From Cyphellophora europaea CBS 101466 (taxonomy: Eukaryota; Ascomycota; Eurotiomycetes; Chaetothyriales; Cyphellophoraceae), in contig NW_008481809.1 of NCBI RefSeq assembly GCF_000365145.1, forward strand, positions 3,213,630-3,277,629: DNA of 64,000 nucleotides. The letters run 5' to 3'. Each line of letters starts with the position of its first letter. Positions within the stretch are counted from its first letter, which is position 1. Shown here piece by piece: positions 52,258-62,547 of this stretch. A program made the position numbers and the translations under genes. The notes under the pieces are model-generated. The model was not told the DNA's origin. It ran no database searches and saw only the letters and a program-made list of their open reading frames with translations.

Positions 52258-52300
52258 GTGAGCCACCCTCCATTCTACTTTGCCGACCTTGACTCACCAG
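52258..52300 (+). promoter_or_regulatory. Possible 5' UTR intron overlapping a start-stop uORF
   Basis: GTGAGC at 52258 and a TTGACTCACCAG acceptor ending at 52300 could bound a 43-nt intron just before the ATG at 52307. In unspliced RNA an ATG-TGA start-stop element occurs at 52256-52261; splicing would remove it. Confidence 0.4.
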
Positions 52301-52306
52301 AATAGC

Positions 52307-54106
52307 ATGTCCTTAGCGCCTTATTGTTATAGACCTATTACGCCTCCAGAGGCTGCTGCTGGTCAGCGCGGTCATCACCGCAACGTTTCCAATTTCTCCA
52401 ACGCATCTTCATACTACAACAGCGCCACCGACACCTCGCCACAGTCTGTCCTAACCACCATCACCACGCCTAATCGCTCTCCAGTACTACGACAGAATGG
52501 CCCGACTCTTCTCCCCAAGATCCGGACGCAGGATTCAGGACTTACTGCTACGTCTGCTGGTCAGACTAAGGGTGCCCACCGGAGAGCCTCTTCGGTCAAT
52601 GTCGCTCATCAAAGTATTGGAGCTCAGCGTCCTTACATGTACCGGAGCAGCACCGAGCCTGTCGAGTGCGCTACGCTGATGTCGCCCATCTCTAATGCGC
52701 CTCGATCAAGAGCTGCTTCAGTGGCTCCTTCTCCAGGCTACACCAATGCCACTCTGGACCGGACCAAGAAGTGCCACATTCGCTCCGGATCCGCCTCCAG
52801 TATCGACAGCAGTGTTCTATCTCGCTATGGTTACCCAACCTACCGCAATGTACCCATTTACGCGCCACAACAGCAGCAGACTCCGTCACCTGCTCTGTTC
52901 GCACAGGACTACAACGCGTATGGTGCTGCGACTGCTCTGATGGATCCTCCTATGATCAACCTGGAAGGGACTCTGGACTGTCCGATCGACCTCGAATCAT
53001 TCTCTCGTCCATCGTCCCTGTCGCCGCCTCCTCCGACGCTTGCCTCGCAGCCACCGCTCGAGACATCGAGTCTTCTCGACTACCTCACTCAGCCTACCCA
53101 GCCCATCAATCTGGTCCGTCATCTGAATCCTGGCCCAGGTCGCGGTACAGTGAACTACTTCTGGTGGGACGTTCGCAATCTCCGCACCTGGCACTCATTC
53201 TCACTGCCTACATTCTCGATGCTGCCTGATCTCATGACACTTCTCAACTTTCAACATGAGACTAGCTCGTTGCCTGGCTACTCTCCTTTTGGCTCGAATC
53301 TCCAGACCGCCACCCCTGCCAGTGAAACTGATCTTACGTCTCTCATTACCAAGGTCTACTTTCCCCGCGCCAATGCCGCCGCACTTCATTCTCTTGGTGG
53401 CCCCAACAGCATCGCCCTCTACGCGGCCCCGCAAACCGCACAGACAGCGGCATCCGGGCCCCATTTCCTCGCCAACTATCCCTCGGACGGCGATCGTACT
53501 CTCAGTGGGATTCCGCGTGGCCGCGTCGTTGGTATCTGCAAGACTTTTGACAAATGGAACACGGGAATGCGGCGTGAGGGCCCGGCTCGTAAGGTCGAAT
53601 ATCTGAAGGGTCTCGCACAGCTGCAGAAATGCATGCGCGATCACAGCTGCAGATACGGCTTCATCATTACCGAGATCGAGCTTCTGTGCGTACGGGCCGG
53701 TTGCGACGAGAGAGGGGCGCCCTTCTTTGGCTACTTGGAGCTCGCCGAGGCCATACCTACCAAAACGTCCTTCAATATCGAACCTGAAGACATGATGGAA
53801 GGTGAGGACATGCCAATGACGGCCACGCTTGCGCTTTACTTCCTGCTCATGCTCGCGAAGCAGCACCCGCTGCCTGGTCAGCCGGGGAGCTTCATGGACG
53901 CCGGTGCATCCGGAGCGTTGAGCCGCCAGCGGATCTGGGATGGTAGTGATGTTGACGAAGAGGAGCGAGGCAAGGAAGGCCGTGACAAATGGATGCCTGA
54001 ACCACAGATGGGCGAGAAGCGAGAGGCCAAAACGGTGCGCGGCTGGGTCATGCCCAGCGACCCATGGCACAAGAGGGAGGGCGGTGGCGGCAAGAGACGG
54101 GGTTGA
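52307..54106 (+). CDS. Conserved-looking fungal protein of unknown function
   Basis: An uninterrupted frame of 599 residues from the first in-frame ATG (MSLAPYCYRP). The upstream in-frame codon at 52280 is TTG. The first 240 residues are Ser/Thr/Pro-rich and probably disordered, with phosphorylation-like HRRASS and RNVSN elements. From about 270 the protein looks folded: NYFWWDVRNLRTWHSFSL, RGRVVGICKTFDKWNTGM, YLKGLAQLQKCMRDHSCRYG, FIITEIELLCVRAG, FFGYLELAEAI and TATLALYFLLMLAKQHPL. The end is charged and low in complexity. I recognise no named domain. The dense aromatic and charged motifs suggest a conserved domain, possibly enzymatic or nucleic-acid-related, but I have no evidence for a function. 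It stands alone after the 3.3-kb gap. Confidence 0.75.
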   Translation: MSLAPYCYRPITPPEAAAGQRGHHRNVSNFSNASSYYNSATDTSPQSVLTTITTPNRSPVLRQNGPTLLPKIRTQDSGLTATSAGQTKGAHRRASSVNVAHQSIGAQRPYMYRSSTEPVECATLMSPISNAPRSRAASVAPSPGYTNATLDRTKKCHIRSGSASSIDSSVLSRYGYPTYRNVPIYAPQQQQTPSPALFAQDYNAYGAATALMDPPMINLEGTLDCPIDLESFSRPSSLSPPPPTLASQPPLETSSLLDYLTQPTQPINLVRHLNPGPGRGTVNYFWWDVRNLRTWHSFSLPTFSMLPDLMTLLNFQHETSSLPGYSPFGSNLQTATPASETDLTSLITKVYFPRANAAALHSLGGPNSIALYAAPQTAQTAASGPHFLANYPSDGDRTLSGIPRGRVVGICKTFDKWNTGMRREGPARKVEYLKGLAQLQKCMRDHSCRYGFIITEIELLCVRAGCDERGAPFFGYLELAEAIPTKTSFNIEPEDMMEGEDMPMTATLALYFLLMLAKQHPLPGQPGSFMDAGASGALSRQRIWDGSDVDEEERGKEGRDKWMPEPQMGEKREAKTVRGWVMPSDPWHKREGGGGKRRG

Positions 54107-54967
54107 CCATGATGCTTGATGCATAGCATGTTTTGTATTGATGATTGTTGGATTGTAATGCTCAAGTGCCGAACAGGACGACTGGCGTCCTGGTGACGAA
54201 TCGACAAGAACCTCCTGGACAATGAGGCACGATAATCAGAAAAAGTAATACAACTGCTCAGATTCATTCACTGCTGCGACCACTCATCCACCTCGTAAAG
54301 AACAAGGCGCATTTCACTGCCTCTTGGCGCGTACAGAATACTCGTGCTAGACACGCTCGCTAATCGCTCCCAGGAACCTATCATCGGCCGACCAACATCT
54401 TTCCACCACAGACAGCCGATGCCGAGCAGCATGTCAGCTGAGTCTGTGGGCTCATAGGTATTTCCTGCGCCCCGAACAGTGTATGATCTAGCCCCCTTCC
54501 GATGACGTACCCCCTTGTCCCTCCAACCACGCCCCACGCCCCGCGAGGTTGACAGGTTGAATTGGAACTGGATTTGACGTCGTATCGCGCCGCCAGACCA
54601 GCTACGGGCACTGCATCCGCTGGCGGGAAAGTATATACATCTTGATGACCCTCCTCGCCTCCGGTGCACCTGCTTATCCTCGAAGACTACAGCTATCATT
54701 CGGTTGACAAATTGAGCGCGCGATTCGACTTCACTCTTTCTTCGCACGCGTCCCAATCTACTGCTTCACATTGCGCTCAGCTCGCATCGACAGACGCTAC
54801 ACTACAGGCCTGCAAAGCACGATTCGCATCGCCCGGCGTCCGAGTTGCCCGCGCAATCATCGCGGAGCTTACCACTGACCTCCATAACATCCACCTCGAT
54901 CTTCATCTCACTCGCACGCTGACCGCGACCCTCACCTAGCCCGCGCAGCACTCTGTCACCCGCAGCC
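54107..54967. promoter_or_regulatory. Region upstream of the small disordered protein gene
   Basis: About 860 bases between two plus-strand genes. It should hold the first gene's 3' UTR and the second gene's promoter. A 162-codon minus-strand frame (54268-54756) has no motif and was not called. Confidence 0.4.
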
Positions 54968-55762
54968 ATGTCCACAAGCAACGGCAGCGCCTCCGCCAAC
55001 GGCGCACCCCTCACCCAACAATACTCGGCCAGCAAATCTGCCATGGCTGCCATCTTCGGCCCGGGCCACAGATACAATAAAGAGGAGCCAACGAAACCCC
55101 AGCAGTCTGGCGCAGAGCCACCCTCGGGCATCCAAGGCAAGGGCACCGTCAACGAGCCCTTTGACCAGGGCAACGCGCCTGAGAATCTCGCCGGCAATAC
55201 ACCCGCCCAGTCGACAGAAGAGCCGATAAGCGGCGCACAGGGTAAAGGCACTGTGGACGAGCCGTACGACCAGGGGAATAAGGATGGTAAGTGTATCTCC
55301 TTCTTGCGCCGAACTTCCACGCTCTTTCCCTCTTTCAGATTATTCTGACTGTCGCTACTGGAAAGCTAACACGCAACGCGCCACGTAGAAACCACCGCCG
55401 GCGACCAACCCGTCAACACCACAATCCAATCTCCCCCACCAACAACAAACACCGAAACCGCAACGACCACCACCGCGCAGACAAACGGCACCACCACCAG
55501 CCAGTCCCAGCCAGCCCCAACTTCCTCATCATCATCACAGCCCGCCGCCGCCGCCGCTGCCGCGGGCGGCGACAGCACCCGCGGCCGAACCCTAGCCCCA
55601 CCCTCCAACACGCAGCGACAAGAACGCAGCGTCTCGCCCGGCACGCTGGACGACGGCACGCACGAGCTCTGTGGCGGCGAGAAGGGCGAGAACTACGAGC
55701 CCTCCCGTGGTCTGGGGAGGCTGGCGAACAAGTTGGGGAATCAGTTCAAATCGAAGACCTGA
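54968..55762 (+). CDS. Small disordered protein with duplicated QGKGTVxEPxDQGN motif
   Basis: Two exons (54968-55286 and 55389-55762) across a 102-nt intron (GTAAGT donor, GCTAAC branch, CACGTAG acceptor) give 230 residues. A segment QGKGTVNEPFDQGN at 56-69 recurs as QGKGTVDEPYDQGN at 91-104, about 35 residues later. Before it stands AIFGPGHRYNKEEP. Exon 2 encodes a Thr/Gln/Pro/Ser-rich linker, a run of alanines and a charged C-terminus ending LGRLANKLGNQFKSKT. There is no signal peptide, membrane segment or named domain, so it is probably intrinsically disordered. Function unknown. Frames in the other phases of exon 2 are longer but compositionally biased, and the spliced reading is the one that keeps both halves in frame. 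Confidence 0.75.
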
Positions 55763-55935
55763 GCTTTGAGGTGCCGCGCAAGGGGAGGCCGGAAAGAGGA
55801 TGCTGCATTAAGGAGAGGCATGAGTGGTTGGGGTTGTGCGTTGATATGCTGTGGTGTGATTCTGAGCCTAGTGTGCTGCGGGCTTTCTCTTGGTACAGAC
55901 CAGAGGGGTCTCAATTGTGATGGTGATCTGTGAGC

Positions 55936-55956
55936 CACTGAGCACTGAGCACTGAG
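55936..55956 (+). repeat. CACTGAG x3 tandem repeat
   Basis: Three perfect 7-base copies followed by CA. In the 3' flank of the small disordered protein gene. Confidence 0.8.
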
Positions 55957-56503
55957 CATCGCTGTCGCGCAAGATGAGCGGCGAAGTCGGTTTTGGATTT
56001 TCTACACGGAAGAAGAGGAAACGGAGAGAGACAACGGACGTGCGCCTATCGTTAGAAAGTAACCCTGTTTGTTCCTTCTGCACTATCATGTTCTGAAGCA
56101 TACGCTACACTTCGTGGGTTCCCAGGGAGTCACTGGAGCGCTGCTGCAAGTCCTTTACTCTCATCCATTCATCCATCAATTCTTACGACCTACACGGACC
56201 TTTGCTGCGAACTTGCTGTAACTGCAGCCCACGGGCGGCGCTATATATGTATATACATACACGAACCCAATACCCAAGCCGAGAACATGCTTAATCAATT
56301 GCATGATTCGAAAACTCCTTAGCTTTAAAGAATTTCTTCGTACCGTGTCTCAAAAAAACACCTGAAAGGCCCTGAAAGGGCCAGACAGACTCTCTGTTTC
56401 TCACTTTTCCACGTTTTGCCTCGTATTGCCTTACCTGTGTCTCCGACGCCCGAGGGCGGCGAAGGGCAAAAGAAGTTTCTTGGCATGCTATATACTATCC
56501 TAC

Positions 56504-56524
56504 GGGCCACGGGCCACGGGCCAC
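56504..56524 (+). repeat. GGGCCAC x3 tandem repeat
   Basis: Three perfect 7-base copies. Probably a slippage product in spacer DNA. Confidence 0.8.
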
Positions 56525-57039
56525 AGGCAATCTCTAGATGGACAGAATCTGTGCAGCCGGAGTGTTCTTCCGAGAATTGTTTCATCTATATAAACACACA
56601 AGAGATTTCATCCTATTGGGCCAACTTACTCTTAAGCAACTTGGTCAAAAACCTTTTCCATCGAGCTTGCGGACTGAGGTTGGGAAATGGTGCATACACA
56701 CTGACTGTGAGCGACGCGCGCGATGAGCACCACTTCGGGGTCATGTGTGTTCTCTGTTCTATTCTAGTCAGTGGTTTCCGCTCGCAGCTTGATTTGAGGA
56801 TGGTAAAAATTCAACCACCCCGTATCGGACGCCTCTTGTCTGTCTTCGTTCTTGGAGTCTATTACTCTATATCATGTCTAGAGACCCCCACGACAACGAA
56901 CGACCACCTGCGCCAAAGCCACCCCCAAGCAACCACCTTCTCTCTCCCCTTGGCTATGGTAGGTTATGCAGCCATCTCTAACTCTACCTAGAACCGCCGA
57001 CACGCCGACCACGCAACCGTCGCCACAGACCCTTCCTCA

Positions 57040-58220
57040 CTAATAGCTATTCGGCACGACCGCCAACCTCCCCCCATCCGTAACCAGCACCGCCCCATTG
57101 ACATACGCGCCCGCGCGCCCGACCAGCCACAGCACCAACCCCCCCATATCCGCCTCATCGCCCCCCCTCGTCGCGGGAATCATCGTCTTGTCCCACGTGC
57201 CCTCGACATTGTGGCCCTCGGTCTTGCCCTGGCGCGCGTACATGCCGCCCGTCATCTCGCTGAGGTAGAGGCCCGGGGCGATGGAGTTGACGCGGATGTC
57301 GTAGGGCACGAGCGCCGTGGAGAGCTGTTTGCTGAGGTGCAGGACGGCCGCTTTGGAGGGGCCGTAGGACAGGTTGGCGAGGGGGCGGCGGTTGTAGCCG
57401 CCGATGGACGAGGTTGTGATTATTTGAGGTCGGGGCCGGAAGTTGTCTAACGTGGGTTCGGGACGCGCTTTGTTGGCGGCGACGAGGAGGGGGAGGAAGG
57501 CCTGTTTGGGAAAGGAAAGAGATGGGAGTATCAGCCATGGTTTCTCTGACCCGATTGGGGTTGACCGTTCGAGAAGTTGAGCAACCTTCCACAACTGGCC
57601 CTGTATGGTGGAGAGCCATGGGGGCACCCAAGGAGGCACGTTCTTGTCTCTGGCTCACTTGCAACTTACAGCGACAGTAAAATGAATTCCCGTGACGTTG
57701 ACGCCAAACGTTCCCGTCACCTCGTCCGTCTCAGGCTTCCACATGTTCTCTATCACCTTCTCCACGGGCAGCGGCTGCTGCTTCTCGTCGTAAAGCGGCA
57801 CCGAAGGGCCGGAGATGCCCGAATTGGCGACCAGCACGTCGATAGCACTGACGCCATGCTGATCGGTGATGGTCTTCACCGCTGCAGCCAGGCTGTCCTT
57901 GGACGTCACGTCTGCCACGACCGGGTGGATGTTCTTGCCGGGGACCGTGGAAGCGACGGAGTCCAGAGAAGCCTGGCGGCGGCCGAGGATGAACACATGC
58001 GCCGCACCATTGAGGGCTAGGGCGCGCGCCATATAAGAGCCGAGACCTGAGGAGATGTTCAGTATCGGAAGTGGCGAATATGGGCAGAGTACTGTGGTTG
58101 AGAAGGGGTTGCGAAGGGGAGTGAAGGCTTACCGCTACCTCCACCGGTGATGACAGCGATGAGTCCATTGACGGCGAAGAGGTTCTCGAGTTTGAGTGCT
58201 GCGTTAGCGTCGGAGGTCAT
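57040..58220 (-). CDS. Short-chain dehydrogenase/reductase (SDR)
   Basis: Three exons (58220-58133, 58046-57670, 57501-57040) with introns of 86 and 168 nt give 308 residues. The first intron splits the cofactor motif, and splicing restores TGGGSGLGSYMARAL, the Rossmann glycine motif of classical SDRs. Further landmarks are VADVTSKD, VLVANSGISG (the NAG-type motif with Ser), TTSSIGGY and the catalytic YGPSK, then VNSIAPGLYLSEM and a terminal NGAVLVTDGG. All point to an active NAD(P)-dependent oxidoreductase, soluble and cytosolic since no signal or membrane segment is visible. Substrate cannot be predicted. The second intron is longer than most in the window but has clean GTAAGT and CCCAAACAG ends. 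It lies on the same strand as ERG13. Confidence 0.88.
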
Positions 58221-58797
58221 CGTCGCGATGCTATGATGCTCGCAGTGTGCTGTTGGCGTTTGGTGGGGGGTGGAGATTCGGCTGTGATCGTCTATGAATT
58301 CGACGCGTTGTTTGCAATAGATCGAGAGCTTATACTCATGTAGCAGCTAGATAACGACAAATCTATACTCGATGTCATGGACCGTCTTATTAATCACAAG
58401 GGCACTAAGCCAGGATGAGTTCATTGTCGCAGGCAGAGGGTGATACCTTGACGTAGGTATATATGCACGATGGTGGGGTCGAGCGGTGATATGATCGAGA
58501 CATTTCGCTGGGGCATTGACTCATCCGATCTATACTACCCATAGTCTTAGCAAAAGTGGCCGTCTATAACTGCGATTATGTCTCGTGTCAAATGTTTTTT
58601 TCTATGATCACGAAGCTCGACTATGTCATATGTACAGCCTTGCCACCAACTCAAGCCCATCGATCCGTCAGTCTTGGTGCCTCCGAGCAGCATTCGCTGA
58701 CTGCTCTCTACGAGGCCATCAAAGCTCCATCTATAGTGAGATCTGCTGTCAACTGATCATTTCCACCCCAACGCCAGTGCATGAAATATGTCCCAAA
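58221..58797. promoter_or_regulatory. Upstream region of the SDR gene and 3' side of ERG13
   Basis: About 580 bases between two minus-strand genes. Frames 58556-58756 and 58585-58950 overlap the ERG13 3' end antisense and have no motif. Nothing else was seen. Confidence 0.4.
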
Positions 58798-60277
58798 TCA
58801 AGCTTTGATGTCGTACTTACGACGGAACATGCCATCAACCTCGGTGAGATAGTAAGTACCAGGCTTGAGGTTTTCGGTGCTTCCCGTAGGCTTAAAGTCT
58901 TTCTGAAGGTGGGCCTTCTCACGAGACAGGCACATCTGGTCGACCGTTAGCATACGTTCAATACAAGTGGAACTCTGCTTACCTCATCGTATGTCTCGGG
59001 AGGGACAACCATGCGTTCATCCAACCGCTTCTGGAGATCCAGTTTCTCTGCCAACTCGGTGGTATCGCCAACTACCTTCAAGCTGAAGAGAGCGCTGGCC
59101 AGACCAGAACCGTAGCTGAACACACCCACACGCTTGCCTTGGATCTGCTGGGGCGAAATGTTGCTGATCAAACTGACCAGACCACCATACACGCTGCCGC
59201 AATACATGTTACCACACATGGTGGCAACCTGAATCGAAGGCTGTACGCGCGCCTGGAAGCGTTTCTTGGTCAAAGCCATAAATGTCTTTTCAATATTTTT
59301 GTCGGTGAGAGAGGCCTGATACTCGAGGTCCCGCAGCTCGGGAGCAACCTCGGCGAAGGCAGGGTCGGAAGGGTTGTTGAGAAAATCGTTATAGAGCATG
59401 CGAGCGTATGACTTGGATACAAGCTTGCAGGTAGGGGCATGGAAAGCCATATAATCGAAACGGTCCAGAGGGGTGCTCTCTTCCGTGTGCGCGCCATTAC
59501 CATTCGCATGGCCGTTCTGCAGAGATTTGAGAGTCTGTTCACGAGCGTTGTAGGCACTGTAGCACTTGTCCACAGCCTTGGTGTAGCACTGCAGAGAGAA
59601 TTGGCCGTCAACGTATGGGTACTCGCTGGTCAGGTCGGGCTTGTAGAAATCGTAAGCATGCTCGATGTGGGTGCCACGTAGACCAGGTTCGAAGGCAATG
59701 GGAGCATCAGGTCCGATCAACATGGCGACGCAACCGGCACCACCTGTCGGGCGGGCGTTGCCCTTCTTGTAGAGAGCGATATCGCCAGCCACGACGATGG
59801 CTTCACGCCCATCCCAAGCAGAGGATTCTACCCAGTTGACTGCATTGAAAACAGCATTGGTGCCACCAAAGCAGGCATTGACCGTATCGATGCCCTCGAC
59901 ATTGTGGTTGCCACTCTCTTCAAACAGCTGCATCAGAACCGATTTGACAGACTTGCTCTTGTCCAACATGGTCTCTGTGCCAACTTCTAGACGGCCAATG
60001 TTCTTGAGGTCGATGTTGTACTTCTTGATCAGGGAGGAGAGCGTGGTGAGCGCAATCGAGTAGATGTCTTCCCGGTCATCGCAGAAGGACATCTTGGTCT
60101 GACCAAGACCAATGGTGTACTTGCCGGCGCTGACAGCATCGAACTTCTCGAGTTCGGTTTGATCGACACACTGGAGGAAGGTCAGGTGGCACGTGAGCAA
60201 TTGACGGCGAGACTTACTTGGGTCGGGAAATAGATTTCGATGGCTTTAATGCCAATGTTCTGCGGTCGGGCGGCCAT
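58798..60277 (-). CDS. ERG13: Hydroxymethylglutaryl-CoA synthase
   Basis: Three exons (60277-60218, 60170-58983, 58935-58798) with two 47-nt introns give 461 residues. The start is MAARPQNIGIKAIEIYFP, typical of the family. The catalytic triad is visible: Glu86 in GTETMLDKSKS, Cys120 in VNACFGG and His264 in FHAPTCKLV. The last exon supplies MCLSREKAH and ends in EVDGMFRRKYDIKA. The enzyme condenses acetyl-CoA and acetoacetyl-CoA to HMG-CoA, the step before HMG-CoA reductase in the mevalonate/ergosterol pathway, in the cytosol. A GTAAGT at 58820 near the C-terminus looks like a donor but is not needed, since the reading ends where the family ends. A Gly/Asn-rich insertion (NGHANGNGAHTEE) near 239-251 is a variable loop. 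Confidence 0.96.
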
Positions 60278-61896
60278 GTTGGATGTGTAGGTAAACAAGA
60301 TGGTAGATGCAAGTGCGAGTCTTGGGAGTTCCGTGCTTTATCACTCCAAACAGCCAGTGCCAGCAAAGCGGAGGCGGTGAGGTAGTCGTGGAGGGGTCGC
60401 GGGGGCGATCGACAGGTCTATCAGGCGAGGGCAAGCGAAATTTCAGCAGCACGGTGAAGTAGGAAGGTCAAGAGTGTGTTGGTTGCGATGAGTTTCATAC
60501 AAAGGTGAAAAGGGAAGCGGGTGATCGCTGCTGATCTACTTATTGCGGCTGCCTCCCTTCTCCGTCGCCATGCTCGTCACTGCCTTGGAAAAATATATTT
60601 TGTTGAAGCTGGGGTCCAATCTTAATCTCGAGTAGCGGGCGTGTCCCACCAATCGATAGGCTTCTGGCCCTGGCAGACAACTCCACCATGCAGGTCGTGC
60701 CACCCGCAAAATCGCCTTCCGTTCCTGCAGCGTGCGTCCAAGGATCGCCTTGCGGTGCTTCTTCCGAATGGCATCACCCAGCCAGCATTCTTAAGCGTGC
60801 CCAATAAAGGTAGACTGCCTGCGCGGAGGTAAGTCGGAGCCAGCATGAAGCAACTGAAGTATTGGACGCTGGCTATGAGGCTTAGATACCTATGCCACGC
60901 ACGACGCACGACGCACAACGTCCTGCGTCAGTGCCTAACTCGAACGGTTTCTGGTAAGAAGGGGACAGCAAATTGGGTGATGTTTGGCTTGTATATATCA
61001 TTGTATGGTTCTGCTGATGCGGATCAAGTATAGGCAATGGCTTTAGCACGTCTTCTGTCAAGCTATACAAAGTGACACCCACGAGTTGCAGCAGCCATGT
61101 CGCCGACACAACAGCAAAAGCTTCGGCTGGGAGTGTTCGCTTTGATTTGACTTACCTAGATACCAGACAGACACTTCAAGACTACGCCGGGATAATCCAG
61201 CCTAGTAGGAAGTCGTGGCATCACCATGAATCAGGGTCTGCCGTAGACATGACCTGGATCGACTCCAGCCTGGCCGAGTCTGATGCAGGGGACAGAATGT
61301 GCCGCCGAGCTGAACCTCAAATACCCGCTGAATTCTTCCTGGGACTGTGGAGCGGGTCAGCACAGGAACAAGATGTGTCGCGAGGTATCAGGTTGCTGTA
61401 GACGTCTCGTTCAGACTGTTGAGCTTGAACTTTTGATCGCTTTCAGGCTCGAGGAGCTTCAAGTTGAGGATCGAAAAGGATATCATCTTGGAGAGGAAAA
61501 GGATCGTAATGGCGAAACTTACGTGTAGATCGCGCAGACCGTTATAGCCAACTTTGTGCCATGTACAATTCAGAGATACCTAAGGCGATTTGCACACTCT
61601 AGGGTATCAAGTTTACAGCTTGTGCTGGGGTTGGTGGAAAGTGAAAGACCACCGACATCTTCTGTGCCTGATGGCGTTGAGCTTGGCGTGCAAGGCTGCA
61701 GATGTTGCCAAGCCTGGTTGGTGACTGCGCTGGTTTGAGCCCCGCGGCTCGGAGCCTACGAACAATTGACCCGTTGACTGTTGCTTGCTACCCAATCTTG
61801 CATAGGGCGCCAGCTCACAATACAAATTCACCTGCTTGTTCTCATCATCCCTTTCAGAGACTCTCTTCCTAATCAGGTATCAACACCTTGCCCACC
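60278..61896. promoter_or_regulatory. Divergent region, ERG13 / NTF2
   Basis: About 1.6 kb between divergent start codons, long for this window. It should contain the ERG13 and NTF2 promoters. I looked for sterol-regulatory-like sites by eye and saw none convincing. Several frames of 60-109 codons lack motifs. No tRNA was found. Confidence 0.4.
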
Positions 61897-62547
61897 ATGG
61901 CTGCTCCCAGTGCGTCCTAGAATCAATACCCCACAAGTCAGGAACAGTTGCAGTACTAACTACGCTCGATACAGACCCCCAGGATATCGCGAGTATGTCG
62001 GTCCCTAACCACCAACCGACTCAGTTGTCTAACGAAGACCAGACCAATTCGTTGATTTCTACTACAACACCTTCGACAACAACCGCGCCGGCCTGGCTGC
62101 TCTTTACGTAAGATTGAACGTGCAAACATTATGAATTGAGGCTGAAAAGAATGAAGCGCGACTCGTCTATGCTTTCCTTCGAGAGTTCCCAATTCCAAGG
62201 AGCTCAGAATATCTCCGAGAAGCTACAGGTAGGCGACAGGGAAATACTATGAAGCATTGGCAACTGATCTTGCGACAGAGCCTTCCGTTTCAGCGGGTCG
62301 TGCACAAGGTCGATACGAAGGATGTGCAGCCCTCAAGCCAGCAAGGTGGCATCATTGTCCTGGTCACCGGTGCTCTGCAGTTTGACGACAGCCCACAGCC
62401 CATGAGCTTCGCTCAGACCTTCCAGCTCTTGCCAGGTTCGTGAAGATGCTCCCACACTCAAACAGGACAGGACTCTAATATGCAACAGAGGGCGGCAACT
62501 GGTTTGTCCAGAACGATATTTTCAAGCTGATCTACCCTGCGTCTTGA
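61897..62547 (+). CDS. NTF2: Nuclear transport factor 2
   Basis: I read six exons: 61897-61909, 61975-61992, 62043-62107, 62157-62228, 62279-62435 and 62489-62547, giving 127 residues, the usual NTF2 length. The product reads MAAPNPQDIANQFVDFYYNT, then LAALYRDSSMLSFE, SLPFQRVVHKVDTKDVQPSS, VLVTGALQFDD, FAQTFQLLPEGGNWFVQND and IFKLIYPAS. NTF2 carries RanGDP into the nucleus through the pore by binding FXFG nucleoporins. Five introns of 49-65 nt sit in a 651-base gene, and the first two coding exons are only 13 and 18 bases. The frame closes only with this splicing, and the result matches the family end to end. No single reading frame shows this gene. Confidence 0.95.

Larger units (their letters stand above)
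48998..52306. other. Longest gene-poor stretch (3.3 kb)
   Basis: The region lies between two divergent genes and should contain their promoters and long leaders. I found short tandem repeats (51351-51370, 51464-51493), a pyrimidine tract (about 52170-52220) and a possible leader intron (52258-52300). Frames such as 50249-50761, on the minus strand, start at non-ATG codons or lack motifs. Base composition looks ordinary, with no A/T-rich mutated repeat, no terminal repeats and no transposase-like frame. Confidence 0.45.
55763..57039. other. Convergent intergenic region with short repeats
   Basis: About 1.28 kb between two convergent genes. It contains CACTGAG x3 (55936-55956), CCTGAAAGGC/G x2 (56361-56380), GGGCCAC x3 (56504-56524) and an A/T-rich near-palindrome around 56240-56262. 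A 191-codon plus-strand frame (56416-56991) has no recognisable motif. Mostly untranslated or spacer DNA, as far as I can see. Confidence 0.45.

Noticed and set aside
55291..55920. 209-codon frame over exon 2 of the small disordered protein
   Set aside because: Starts inside the predicted intron, composition is Arg/His-rich, and the spliced reading with the GTAAGT donor explains the region better.
56416..56991. 191-codon plus-strand frame
   Set aside because: No family character, covers tandem repeats, and lies where a 3' flank is expected.
58814..58820. GTAAGT near the end of ERG13 as a further intron donor
   Set aside because: The reading continues five codons to a stop with the expected family C-terminus (RRKYDIKA), so no intron is needed.
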